Assembly (NCBI RefSeq): GCF_030272615.1
Contig: NC_081411.1
Location: forward strand, 215,372,654-215,436,653
Source of the DNA: Cryptomeria japonica
Taxonomy: Eukaryota; Streptophyta; Pinopsida; Cupressales; Cupressaceae
Direction of reading: 5' to 3'
DNA: 64,000 nucleotides
The position numbers were made by a program, and so were the translations under genes. The notes beneath the pieces are model-generated. The model made no database searches. It saw nothing but the letters and a program-made list of their open reading frames with translations, and was not told where the DNA came from. Of the stretch, positions 35,591 to 48,059 are shown in pieces (the first letter of the stretch is position 1; each line of letters begins with the position of its first letter).

Positions 35591-36159
35591 AGGTCTAGGA
35601 ACCATTAAAAAAAATAGAAGAAAAAAAATTCTTAACGAGAGACACCATTAGGCAATAAGATATCAAAACTAGGCCAATAAAATCACACTACAACTGGTAG
35701 TACAATGTGAGAAGATAAGACCGAAAGGGCAACGAAGGCATGGTGATAAAAAAAAAATAGAGGAACAAGCATAAAGAAGGAAATTCACACAAGAAAAATT
35801 GAACCAATTGACAATATGAAGTAGCACACACACCATAATAGGAGGCACAAGCAAACAGAGGCAATAGCTAAACAAACACAAACTAGATCGAGTGTCCAAG
35901 GCACTAGTTCGATCCTTTGAACCTATCCCCAAATCACAAGGGTGCACTTTGATATCATCATATAGCAACTTAATCACCTCATATAAGAAATCCTTATGCC
36001 ACCACAAGGAGCTTACACCCATCTTGTCTTGTAGATTTACCTCTTAATTAGCAACACAATTAGCCTTTTTTTCTCCCATTTATACCGATATGAAAAAATT
36101 TGATCTCATTAAAATCTCTAGTCAAGTCTTTGATACTTCAACAATCACTCCCAACCTCC

Positions 36160-37100
36160 AATTTGAATCTTCCTTTTCTCTCATAGCTTCTATAATCAAC
36201 TTCAATCTTCCTCAATCTACAAATTCCTCCATCCTTCCTTCTTCACCAAATATAGACCCCACATCATGACCCTAACCAGATTATTTGATTTTTTTTTTGT
36301 CTTTTGACTTATTATTTTAATAATTAATCTCATAATAGTTGAAAAATTATGCTTACAAAATCTTATAAAAAATGATATCCTAAAACATTCAAGAGTAACT
36401 CAAGACAAACAACAAAGTCAAGTCAAGAAAGTCAACCAAGACGAAAAGACCAATAGGCATTATCGCCGTGTTCCGTGTGAAATTGTTGTGTCCTTTATTA
36501 CAGAAAGCTCCACGAAGATGCAAAAGTCACAATTTACGCATGTATTTCTATGTGGCTATGCACAACTCACAATTTACGCGTGTATTTCTATGTGGCTATG
36601 CACAACTCACAATTTACGCGTATTTCTATGTGGCTATGCACAACTCACAATTTGAAACTTCCTTTTCTCTTATAACTTCTATAATCAACTTCAATTTCCC
36701 TCAGTCTACGACTTCCTCCATCCTTCCTTCACCAAATATAGACCCCACAACATGACCCTAACCAGATTATTTGATTTTTTTGGTCTTTTGACTTATTATT
36801 TTAATAAATTAATCACATAATAGTTGAAAAATTATGCCTAAAAAATCTTATAAAAAATGATATCCTAAAACATTCAAGAGTAACTCGAGACAAACAACAA
36901 AGTAAGTCAAGAAAGTCAACTAAGATGAAAAGACCAATAGGCATTATCGCCGTGTTCCGTGTGAAATTGTTGTGTCCTTTATTACAAAAAGCTCCACGAA
37001 GATGCAAAAGTCACAATTTACGCGTGTATTTCTATACAATTTACGCGTATTTCTATGTGGCTATGCACAAGTCACAATTTACGCGTATTTCTAAGGAGCT
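36160..37100 (+). repeat. About 490-bp tandem duplication upstream of the kinase gene
   Basis: Two copies (about 36160-36648 and 36649-37100) share 'gaccccaca.catgaccctaaccagattatttga', 'gttgaaaaattatgc..a.aaaatcttataaaaaatgatatcc' and 'ggcattatcgccgtgttccgtgtgaaattgttgtgtcc'. Each copy ends in a smaller repeat of 'cacaatttacgcgt(gt)atttctatgtggctatgcacaa'. The last unit ends about 240 bp before the start codon at 37347, so it forms the promoter or 5' flank of that gene. Confidence 0.85.
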
Positions 37101-37346
37101 GGTTTTATGAAGAACAGTCGACTACCAATGGGAGATTAGTTTTTTTGAAGAGATTATGATACCTTGTTTTTTTCGCAGGATCACTGTCAACGGTAGTCGA
37201 AAATTTTGCATCCAGGTATCTTTTGTAAGATGTTAATTTCCTTGATCATAATTCTTTAATAATGTGTGCTATATCTTCGATTTATTATTTTTCTTTTTTT
37301 AAAAAAGTTTTCAGCCTAATTAAGAGAGCCTATTAGTAGCAACAAG

Positions 37347-40300
37347 ATGAGTAGTTCTTTAACGAGAACTACTCCCAATAACCAAATTTCATGTGCTGTT
37401 ACTCGCAAACCTTCTCCTACGACTGGTCTTTCTAGCTTGTCCCTCGATATACTTATACGCTACATCGATAACGTTTTGTCTGCTTTCATCAACCAGGTAC
37501 AACACATTTGCTTCACTCTTCTACTTTTACTTTATGCCGTTTCTGTTTGTAATGGATTTAAATTTTATACGGATGCCTACAGGGTTTGGGCCCCAAAATA
37601 ATTGATAGTGGAACAGAGCTGAAAGATTTACTGCAACCTGTTGCCTCAGATTTTTCTAAATTATTTGATGGCATTTCAGAGGGTGCAAAAATGTTCTCTG
37701 ATCAGGTAATTCGCATCTTAACATATTTGTTTTCCTAGAGTCAGGAATAGTGTACAATGATTATTTCCTTTCAATGTTTCAAACAGCAGTTTTTTGGTGG
37801 TTTGATATAGAAATTCGTAAAGTCTCAGCTTTCTACCGAGGCACATTCAGTGGCGGTAGATGTATTGAAAGGATTGGGGAGTACACATTGGGTTGCAGTG
37901 GGGCTTTTAGCGATAGCTAAAGTTTTAGAGCGATTTGACAGCATTTCCGCAAGATAGAGAATGCATTGACCTTCTTAAAGCTATGCTTAAGCTGGGTAAA
38001 TACTTGAAACAGATGAAAGATATCTATGCTGATTTGCACAAAGAGATTTTAGAAGAGATGAGCGAAGCTGCTAAATTGATAGTTTCTGGTGCGATTTTGT
38101 GTTGTTCCTTCATCACGTCGAATAAATTATCCAAGTAAGTAGTTTGTTTCAATATATTCTTTGATGAAGGTAGAGAACATATCTCTGTTGCATTGATTTA
38201 GTTAATGGGAGATTACTCACACCAAATAAAAACATAGAAATTTTTACAATTTTACTGACATTTGTCTGGTACTCCAAAGGTTCTTATTAACTAAGAAGAT
38301 CCGCGATGAACTTGTATATGTTCGGGGAAAAGTAGATTCTATGAAAGCTGATCTGATGCTTCAGATGCAAGTTCTAACCATAACTACACTTACCTTCTAT
38401 TATCGGCAATATAATGTTGCAGGTTGTGATCTTTTAAGAAATTCCCATCTTCCCACATTTAGAAACTTATATAATTAATTGAATATTGATTACCAATATA
38501 ACCTAATTGTTGATTTCGCATAACTAGGTGGGATCGAGGAGAATAATTGCCTTGAAGTAACTGTACAAGACCCCTCCAAGCAATCCAAAGATGCAGAGAG
38601 TAAGAGACTAATTCGATTACAAACCTTTCTTAATTCGATTCAATTTCATCGAGAAGTTTTGAATTTTTTTTTAATTCGATTACAAACTTTTGTCAATTTG
38701 ATTCAATTTCGTTACTCAGAAGTTTTGAATTTATCTAATTAGGTGTGACTGAGGAGAGCTGTGAAATAGAGCTCGAAGGATCAGATTCAGACACAACTCA
38801 TTCTTGGGTAAACGAGCATGAAAAGGCAGAAACGCCATTGCGTAGCTCTCTCGGGCTGGGTGGATTTCTTAAGAAAAAAATTCGAACCATATTTGGACTC
38901 CAAAAGACTTCCCCTGCCCTTCCTACTCCTCCTTCGCCTGCCCTTCCCCCTTCCCCTTCCCCTGTCCCTCCCACTTCCCCTTCCCCTTCCCCTTATATAC
39001 AGATAAAAATGTTGGTGAAAGAGATCCATCTATCTCCAATTGAGTTCAAGTGTGACGAATTGAAGAGGGCAACAAGAGGGTTTACAAAACAGATAGGCAA
39101 AGGTGGTTTTGGGAATGTGTATTACGTAAGTTCCTTCTGAAATCAAACTGTCAATTGTAGTCTAGAAAGACTATGATAAGTTATTAATTTATAAATATAA
39201 TTTATTTTCCTCTTTCAAAGGGAATTCTGTCTGATGGAAAACGAGTGGCAATAAAGATGTTGAGCAAAGAAAGTCGTCAAGGCGAAAAACAGTGGATTAA
39301 CGAGCTGAGGACTCTAAGCAAGTTACGCCATCGAAACATCATGGAGCTTGTGGGATATTGCTTTGAAGACGGTATGATGTTGGTCTACGATTATGCCCCA
39401 CGAAACCTGTCAAACGTCCTTTTTGGTGAGCAGCCAGTGCAGTTCTTTGGCGTTGTCTAATTTGTTTTGCAATTGGAGTGTTTTAGTCAAATATTTAAAT
39501 AGTTTTAACCATCATATGCAGAAGAAAACGAGATGATTATTGACTGACCAACAAGACTGAGGATTAGATTGGACATAATAAGGGGACTCACATATCTTCA
39601 TGAGGGTGCACAAGTGCGCATAGTGCACAATGACATTAAACCCAATAACATTCTTCTAGATGAAAATTTCAATGCCAAGATTTGTTATTTTGGCGTTGCT
39701 AGAATACTGCAACCAGATTGTGGCCAATATGTCAACCAGGAGTTCTCTACAAATTACGAGATGTTCCTCAAGGGCGCAACTGAAGCTGATATCACTACAT
39801 ATAAGACTTTGGCTGGAACACCGTAAAATCGTCTAATCCTTTAACCCTTCATTAGAGTGAAAATGATTAATCTATGCAGTTGCAGTAAAATTCTCATGTT
39901 GGGCAACCAATTAATTCATTTTTCTTTCCTCGTTTGGCCCTACAGTGGTTACCTAGATCCTGAGTATTTTAGAACCCATCGTGCAAGTGCGGCATCAGAC
40001 ATTTACAGCTTTGGGGTGACGCCGTTAAATATCGTATCTGGCAAAAGAGCAACGGAATACATAGATGACCGGATGCTCACCCAGCACGTAAGAATTTATA
40101 TACTCACTACAACCCTAGTTTGTACGGAGTTCAACAAACGAATATGACTGTGAATGCAGGCGTGGAGGTTATGTGAAGAGGATCGCCTTCCTGAGCTAAT
40201 AGACCCTCGATTACTCTGGTTTAATTAACTCAAGCAGCATATCAAGAACAATGATAACAGCTCTCTGGTGCACTCATAAAGAATCCAAGACACGCCCATC

Positions 40301-40460
40301 AGTGTCAGGAGTGTTGATGATGCTTTTATCAGAAGAAAAAATTTCACTTCCCACCCGGACACCTGTACCCTATGCCACGCAGCAATGCTGCCTGACAAGT
40401 TACGTAAGAGGTGAGATTTTTCACACAGATATGCTGAATGGGGAGAGTTGTCAATATTGA
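37347..40460 (+). pseudogene. Helical-module plus kinase-like protein, ten-exon relic
   Basis: Proposed exons: 37347-37496, 37583-37705, 37811-38134, 38280-38422, 38528-38599, 38743-39125, 39221-39425, 39522-39822, 39946-40087 and 40160-40460. All have GT-AG borders and compatible phases. Exons 2-4 encode a mostly helical module (for example STHWVAVGLLAIAKVLERFD, then CIDLLKAMLKLGKYLKQMKD and LIVSGAILCCSFI). A Pro/Ser-rich linker (38919-38998) and a receptor-like-kinase-type kinase domain follow. Glycine loop (GKGGFGNVYYG), VAIK lysine and a Glu in helix C are present. The catalytic loop is HNDIKPNN (non-RD) and DFG is YFG (TAT at 39686). There is no signal peptide or clear membrane span, so it is probably cytosolic. 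Breaks: a 2-nt deletion giving TAG at 37955, TGA for Trp at 39545, and a frame change at about 40215-40250. The layout recalls MLKL-type proteins (helical bundle plus pseudokinase), but homology of the N-terminal part to HeLo-like domains is inference. Confidence 0.75.
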
Positions 40461-41959
40461 AGACAGACACAGAAAAGGTTACCTACAGATTTTTATAAAA
40501 TTAGAATAGTACTGTGCTCATTTCACTTTGAGTTTAATTTGTAATTTTAATAAATTTATTGTTCTACAATCCAGTCTTGGGCTAAAATTTACAAACAGTT
40601 CAATTTAACATTTAGAAAATTATCATCAATATATTTCTAAAACCAAAATTAAGCTGCGAATGCCCGATTTGCTGAATTCCTTTGAATCTTAGTGGTGGGA
40701 GGCTTGTTAAATTAAACCACCTTGAGCTTTTAATATTTGAAATTTAATAACAGCTATTATTGTTTAGGATTCTTTATTCTTAAGATTTTGATAAATAGAC
40801 ATATATTTAAGAAAAGGCTCTAATTAGTTTTTTTCCCTGATATTTCTTTCTGGATGTACAATAAATTTATCTTTAGAAATATAGCCCAGTCAACATCAAT
40901 GTCAGAAGGTCCATTGTCTATATAAGAAACAGAATGCACCCTGATTAGATTTTTTTATACTTGTTAATTAAATTGAAAAATTATTTTTAGGGTCCATTTT
41001 GTTCCTTGCATAGACGTTGCCTTTCCACCATCACCTTTGTATAAAAAAACCTTGTCAAATCTTCTTTGAAAGATTAAATCACAGCCTTTGAATACGTTCA
41101 TAGACGTTGCATTGGCTGTTTATTTAAGGCCGGCCTTTATTAGTTCCTGCCTGCAAGAAACTATAGCGAAGGTGTCTAATGGTAAACAGTGATTAATATT
41201 TCTTCTTTCACCCAACCAACATGCCACAAAACTTTGCATAGTTTTATTTTCCATTATGTGCTATCAAGAAATTGTTCATTTTTTAGTGGAAATTTTTGTG
41301 CAGTGTATTCTGGCAATCTCTGATTCGTATTGCACAACCTTGGTAGAGGAATTCAGAGCTAATCACAGGTTCCCATAAGACAGAACGCACAATTAACGAA
41401 GATAGGCAGACCTTGGAGCTTTCATTTCTGAAAATTGCAGGGAAAATTGCCAGGAGGAAGATGCGTGACCTACATGCAAAATAGAACACATGCCTTATCT
41501 ATGTTTCAACATTTTCCATTATAGTTGTTACATCCCTCAAAATTCCTTTGAGACGCACCATTTTCAGTGGGGCAGCGGCACCTCTGAGACAGAGTAATAA
41601 ACTAAGAATATGGTTTGCGTCGTTTGCAGGTAACAATCCAGGGATTCAACAAGTGATCAATTCTACAGTTGTAGCAGAAGCATAACCATACCTAGTCGGA
41701 GAAGATGCGTAAGCAAGGGCATTCATTGCTAAGGTCAGATACGGATCAATACCTAGCAGCACACTGTCTAGTTCATTCCATTGATTTTTCAATTGGAGGA
41801 CGAGTCAAATTCAAGACCATAATAGGTGGCATGGTTAGCATCCATTTATTATTTTTCTTACCCAATCTTTTTGCAACCTCAGTTGGCATTACTTTTCATC
41901 CGCGCATATAATTGTTGTTCAATCTTTGGCTTGTCTCAGATCTGTATATTTTATTTCCC
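40461..41959. other. Intergenic, nothing recognised
   Basis: No supported gene. A splice-acceptor-like 'gtcgtttgcag' at about 41630 might belong to a 5' untranslated exon of the next locus. Confidence 0.35.
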
Positions 41960-42081
41960 ATGGCACCTCCAAGAAAATTTAGCAAGAAAAGGAGAAGAGA
42001 TGGTGGTTTTGCAACAGAAGCCTCCATGAACAATACTGAGTCAGACTGGTGGGAGGAGCTCTCACAAGCTCTTTACTACAG
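41960..42081 (+). CDS. First coding exon of an unrecognised gene (relic)
   Basis: The ATG at 41960 opens MAPPRKFSKKRRRDGGFATE and then reads ESDWWEELSQALYYR, ending at a clean donor (ACAG before gtatta). The basic cluster RKFSKKRRR is a likely nuclear localisation signal and suggests a nuclear protein. I do not recognise the family. The acidic/aromatic DWWEEL stretch is reminiscent of N-termini of some DNA-binding or transposase-derived proteins, but this is weak. Downstream exons may include the broken region at 44196-44568. Confidence 0.4.
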
Positions 42082-43607
42082 GTATTACTATTTATTATGT
42101 ATCAGTATTCATTACCAGCTCCCCTTATTTAATAGTAGATTATGAAGAAATGTGTATTGTTTGTTTTCGATGGTTATCTGTGTCTGTGTGGTTTCATGAC
42201 TTATCTCAAAATCGAGCTTGTCATGGGTGATTCCCTTTGTTGTTTTAATATGAAAAAAGATTGATCGGTTAAGAAGATTTTAGTTAACAACCAGTCCTAG
42301 AGAATGAAATGTGGTGGATGATGTTTAGAACTATTTCCTTCCTTTGAACATAAATGGTACAACGGAATGCTCCCTTCCCCTCTTATAGAAGTGATAATTT
42401 CTGTGCTGTTCAAAATCTGGGTCCATCTTTTCTTGCACATTGAACATTTGGATCAATTGATAAGCAGACCATCAGCTTACAAATTCCCCCCATGCGGCAA
42501 GTATATGGTTTATTTTTCATTTTGTAATTTCTTTCCCTTGTTTTCTATATGTTTTTTTAGTGTGCTTTATAATTGAGTATTTGTTTACTTGAAATGGAAG
42601 AAATCGGGTGTTCTAAACTTGTTAGTCACATTGCAAATGTGTGCATATTTTGATTGGGTGTTTGAGTTTGTCTTTAGGATTTTCCCCTGTTTTATATCCA
42701 ACTTCTCTTAGAGCTCTCTGTAATTCCATGATATTGTGGTTTACTTCTAACAGAAAAAGTGATTTGATTGGGAACCATTAACCAAGTAGTCATATTGTTA
42801 ATGTAACCATAGTTGGGGACACACATTATAGCATAAGATGTTTCATTTTTTACTTTCAAAATCATGCCCAGACCATTGTTCCCAATTTTACCACTCTTTT
42901 AGATTTAGTGTTGTGGAATGGAGTTGAATTGGTAACCAACCTCTGACATAGAACCTGCTCTGTAATAAATTCTCAAATCAATTGGCCACTTTCCAAATAT
43001 TTCTAACAAATATGGTTTCAAGGAATTCCAAATCTTGGCTGCAAAGTAAAAAATTTGAAGTTTATATAAACTGTGAAAGAGCAGAAACAATAGGAGGCAT
43101 TGGTGTTTGAACAAATAAAATGATTAGAATGTCAAGTCCTACTAAAAGGAAAGCTATAACCTTTAGGGGAATTAGATGTTAAAGTGTCAGGTTGCTCCCT
43201 CAAAGAACATCGTTATCCAACATCAGAGATAAATTTCTGTATCTATTGATATGATGGGGTGGAAATTGATATGATAGAGTGGATAGAATTTGAACTGTCG
43301 ATCTAGGATTAATTCTTAATATGTAATAGTTTACGTACTAATTTTTAGGATATGATTTCTTATCATATATGTATGTACTGTATTGACAAAACTCTTGGCA
43401 GTTTTGCTGGTCATATATGGACATATTTCAATTGATCAAGGTTAGCCTATGAAAAGTAATATCCTGGAATTAAGAGTCATTGCGCAATGCTGCTTTTTGG
43501 ATGCATATTTATCATATTTGTTTGCAGATAATGAAAGCTAATCTGTAAATTGTTTTGGTCTTTAAATAAGAGTCCATGATTCTTGCAATAAAGCCAAAAT
43601 GCTCTGA

Positions 43608-43720
43608 ATTTTTTATTCATGGTCTGTCAAGCGGTAATTATTAAGAATTTGATCTTAGATGCAAATTTTTTATTCATAGTCTGTCAAGCGGTAATTATTA
43701 AGAATTTGATCTTAGATGCA
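43608..43720 (+). repeat. Two-copy 56-bp tandem repeat
   Basis: 'tttttattcat(g/a)gtctgtcaagcggtaattattaagaatttgatcttagatgcaaat' occurs twice in a row with a single difference, so the duplication is recent. It lies in the presumed intron of the unrecognised gene. Confidence 0.9.
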
Positions 43721-44097
43721 AATTGTGTAAAGTATCTTGATTTAAGCTTTTTTATATGCTCCAATGCTTGCTATCTCCCTCTAGCCCCTAACCAAGTGAA
43801 AATCATGGCAAATGGCATTATAGATTGAGAGAGGAAATACCGAAACATCAAGCGGCCGTGAAGTACAAATTCTTTCTATATTTCTTTATACAGTTTATTT
43901 GGTCTCTAGTCAATTTGAAATTGCTCTCATAAAATATGATTATTCAATGGGGTTGTTACTTTTCTATCCCTATCGAAAAACATGTTCCATTAGGTGATTC
44001 ATGTACATTTTAGTGTTTTGTTTTGTAAGTTGCAAACTACAACAATACAGTAGATAGTTTCTCTTTTTCATAAATGCTCATGCCTATTCAGAAGCAC

Positions 44098-44205
44098 AGA
44101 GTCAATGTGTTCAATGATAGTTTTGTAGTTAGAGAAATGGAGCTAAAATCAGTTCTTAGTCAATGTGTTCAATGATAGTTTTGTAGTTAGAGAAATGGAG
44201 CTAAT
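44098..44205 (+). repeat. Two-copy 58-bp tandem repeat
   Basis: 'gtcaatgtgttcaatgatagttttgtagttagagaaatggagcta' occurs at about 44101 and 44159. One frame reads VNVFNDSFVVREMEL, so the duplication probably hits a coding exon and shifts its frame. Confidence 0.85.
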
Positions 44206-44568
44206 GCAAACGGATCCACAGAAGCTATGCATATATTGATTGGCCCAAATGGAAAGTGTGCACATAGAAGTTTTCAGATCTACACTAGAAACAAACAGGG
44301 AGCAGGAGAAGCATTTTGACATTCAATATGGACAAGCCAAAGCTATCAAAGTTCTGAAACCGAGCGCAATGGATTTGATTACCCGGACAATGATTTCACA
44401 ACTATGGAAAACAGTTTGGATAAAGAGTCTTTGGATGCTTCGCCTACAGTTGAATATCATATATACACAAACACATCAGACAACACCAATACCAGAACTG
44501 TTTTTCCAGCCTCTGGCAGGAACTTCTCTGCTCTGCAGAGCAGCTCTTGTTGTAAACGGATAAAATGA
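44196..44568 (+). pseudogene. Coding relic, likely 3' exon of the unrecognised gene
   Basis: One frame reads MELMQTDPQKLCIY, a TGA where Trp is likely, then LAQMESVHIEVFRSTLE and HFDIQYGQAKAIKVLK. From about 44340 a different frame takes over with ETERNGFDYPDNDFTTMENS and ends SALQSSSCCKRIK before TGA (44566-44568). Both parts have normal protein-like composition, so a frame change near 44330-44350 is likely. No domain is recognised. Confidence 0.35.
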
Positions 44569-45491
44569 TGTTGATTGTGACTCACCCAACATCATATATT
44601 ATTATTTTTAATTCATTCTGTAAATTTCATCACCGCGATTTTCAAGTATCTGGTAGATTTCAAGCTTGACTTCATTTGTTGTCTTCTACCTCATTGTCTT
44701 GAAATTATTTATAAATTATAATACACAAGAATCATGATTGACTTGTCATTTTTGTTATGACGTGTTTGAAGGGTTGCACTGGCGGGGGACTTGGAATTTC
44801 ATAGTCTGAGATTTGAAATTGTAAAGTGATGTTAGGCATTAAATTCTATCTCAAACTCTACAAATGGAGTACAAACATCAAAATGCTATCACTAACTTTC
44901 AAAAGAATAAGAAATTATAGACAAAAAAGAACCAAGGAGATAACATACTAATTGAAATATTGACACTAATAGTAGTAAAACAATAATAACCTAGTGTATG
45001 TGCATACTAAATTATCAATTCTCTGAATAAACAAGAATCTTTATCATAACTAGGAATGCTCGATTTGATGACATTCAAATCTATAGAATATTTCAAACTT
45101 GAATTTATCTGTCATGTTTTAATGGTCAAACTATCTCCTCATATTCTTTCATTTATTATAAATTATCAAGAGATCAAGGTTTGTGACATGTGAGGACTCC
45201 ATGTGTGTACATGAGTGTTTGAAATTGGGAGAGAGGAATCAATATTTGAACATGTTTCAATAATTGTAATAGCATTTATTGATTTTGTAAAACATAATTT
45301 GAATTTTTAAAACATAGTTCATGTGCTACGAATAAGAACATTCAATTTATCTTGATATTAAGCCCAAACAAAACATTTATCAATGTAACGTTCAAGGACA
45401 AGTGCATCAAGGGACAATAATGGGTAAGGACCACTATTAGAGAAAGATTTAGGAATAGGAGTAGGATAAGAAACATTGGGTCACCAATTAT
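44569..45491. other. Intergenic, nothing recognised
   Basis: AT-rich, with no coding or repeat signature seen. Confidence 0.4.
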
Positions 45492-45496
45492 TCATC

Positions 45497-46713
45497 TGTT
45501 AGACTTGTATGAATTTTGCCATTGTTGTCATTGATGTCAAAACCCGGTAATCTGGTTGGACCAGATGAGGCTTGTTGAGAAACAGTGGAAGATAGGTGTG
45601 TATGTGATGTTGTGCAGTGGTGGAAGATAGGTATGTATGTGATATGAAACAGTAAGGCATGTACAATCTACTAGAGTCATTTATAAAAAAATCATCTTCT
45701 CTAGAAATCTTGTTTTTTGCTTATCATGGTTTGTATCTAGTTTCAATATCAGTTATGTCCGTTGAATTATTAGCTACGAATTTTATATTTTGAAATTTGT
45801 GGCACCTGTATCTTGAAGTTAGAACTTGTTATGCTTGGAGTTATGCTTATGGATCCGTATCTATGGGTCCGATAGACTCTTGTTTTATCCCGATAATTGA
45901 GACGTATGGTTCCGTCAATGAAGCGTGTAGAAGATCAGTGAAGACCAACTTGGTTATCTTGTTTTATGGTTAAGGCATGTTTTGGTAACGTGTTGATCCG
46001 AGCAATGTATTATTGTATAAATCACTTATGCTTGGTCGAAATATTATCTCGATGTATGTGATTACCAATATATATATAGATATAGAAGATAGGCAGATAT
46101 GAGAAAGAACAATAAGGTGGTGTGTGGTGAATAGTAGAGTAAGAAGCATGTGAGTGACAAAGTTGTGGACAAAGCGCAGTGTTACAGTAATCCTTTACTA
46201 GATCTGTGATAATAAGTTGAGATTAGCAGATTAGAGAAAGTGGCCGTAGAGATCCTTCATCGGATCTACTATGAAATGTTTTGTTATATCTGAGCTTATA
46301 TTGGAGCTAAACTCATGCATTTAGAGATGCAATTTTATTCAGTTCATTCTTTTTTCTTACGGTGATCATTATGGTAGTGAGCCTTATTATTTTTTCGGTA
46401 GTGAGCCGCATTGTAATCTAGTAGTGAGCCACCCCATTTTGTATACAGCATGTAACTGGTTACATTTATCTTGAGAGCTAACCCTCTTCGTGATTTTTCC
46501 CATTCGGGTTTTCCACGTATAAAAATCTGATGTTCCTTTTGCGGTTGTTTATTTACTTATTCTGCATTTGCTGATTCATGTTGATGAGATTAATTGATAA
46601 GGTTAATTTATCAGTAAAATTTTTTAGAAGTGTGGGAATACTGATTCACCACGCCCCCCCTCCCCCCCCCCGCCACCCCTCTCAGTATTGCAATCCATTC
46701 AACCATTTCAACA
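45497..46713 (+). mobile_element. Solo LTR with TCATC target duplication
   Basis: It begins TGTTAGACTTGTATG and ends CCATTTCAACA, flanked by TCATC at 45492-45496 and 46714-46718. It contains 'ttgttgtcattgatgtcaaaaccc' near the start and 'tttttcccattcgggttttccacgtataaa' near the end, as in the LTR at 6289-7670. No internal region remains, so it arose by recombination between two LTRs. A C-rich run (CCCCCCCTCCCCCCCCCCGCC, 46654-46674) lies near its 3' end. Confidence 0.85.
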
Positions 46714-46718
46714 TCATC

Positions 46719-47289
46719 TTTGTATGCAATCATATAATCAAGTACATAAAAGCAAAACAAGAGAAATGAGTTGTGCATTTTTTGTTGTTGATTTAATATT
46801 CCAAATCATATTTGAAGTAAAGGATAGTTGAATTGCATAAAATGCATACTATTATATTATATGTGGTGTTTATTTATCGGAATGTTGATATGTTGTGCTG
46901 GTATACAATGGCATGCATTCCTTTCACTCTAGTTCTACTATATCATTTGAAGATCCTTATCCCGTTGTCCATGCCATTCATTGCAATGCTATATTTAGTT
47001 TTAATTTAAGATTATTAGTTTTCATGAATTATTAAATGTGCTCTAATTTTACACACTAAATGCGTGAAGAAAAAATAATTGAATTTTTTATCTATTTTTA
47101 GGCCATGCTAACTCTATAATGAGTTCCCTCAAATTTTCAACAAGAAAGTTTGATCCATGTCAAGATGAAGAGTAAACCTCTATATCGAGAGACAAGATGT
47201 AATTGGTTTGAATCAATAAAAATTAAATTATGAAAATAATTTTATTTTTGTTGTAGCATAGCAACTTGTGTTCAAAAACTGTGTTTAAT
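46719..47289. other. Intergenic, nothing recognised
   Basis: AT-rich with no supported feature. Confidence 0.4.
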
Positions 47290-47776
47290 ATATGATACAC
47301 ATTTTCATCATGAAATAGGCATTTGATAATATAATTTTTGATAAAAGTACTAAAAAATCACTACTTGCAATATGATTTCACAATGTCTAATTATTATAAA
47401 TTACATAGATGTGTTATACTTAGCTAGAGAGAATCTAGAGTCATGTGATATTTTTTTGTATTTAAACATAATATTAGTTCTCAAATGGCATGATTAACTT
47501 GATTATTAGTTCTCAAATGTATGTACATACTTAATTTATTAAACTATCTTGTGAGTTTGAATGTGAAATTATAATTCATGACACCAATTTGAGATTCAGG
47601 TGTGTGAGCATACAATATAAATTTCCATCATGAAATATCTATTTGATTAATATATTTTTTGACAAAAGTAATACAAAATCACTACTTGCTTTATGAGTTC
47701 ATAATGTCTAATTGTTATATATTATATAAATGTGTTATACTTAGCTAGATGGAATCTAGAGTCATATGATAGTTTT
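47290..47776 (+). repeat. Diverged tandem repeat, interrupted by the LINE insertion
   Basis: Two related units (about 47290-47455 and 47612-47772) share 'catcatgaaata', 'aaatcactacttgc', 'cataatgtctaatt' and 'gtgttatacttagctaga.ggaatctagagtcat.tgata'. The sequence after unit 1 ('ctcaaatggcatgattaacttgat') is found again after the large insertion, at 55466-55490. Confidence 0.75.
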
Positions 47777-48059
47777 ATTATTTATTAGATTAGCAGGGAG
47801 ACAACCCTAGCCGAAAAGAGATACAGTGTTACAAAATTAACCATTCAATAACTATAAAATAGCTAGCAGTAGGATACGAGTTCTCATAAAAAATGATAAA
47901 AAAATTCATGCCACTGAAACTATTTCTATGGATACTAGTATCATTCCTATTACTAATTACAGAAGTATCATAGTAGTTGTTGCCATAAAATCATACTACT
48001 AATGTTGTTACCAGCATTATCCTTATCAACCTTTAATGAACTAGTCTTAGCATAATTAA

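Noticed and set aside
38787-39029. Minus-strand Arg/Gly-rich open frame
   Set aside because: It is the shadow of the Pro/Ser-rich linker exon of the kinase-type gene.
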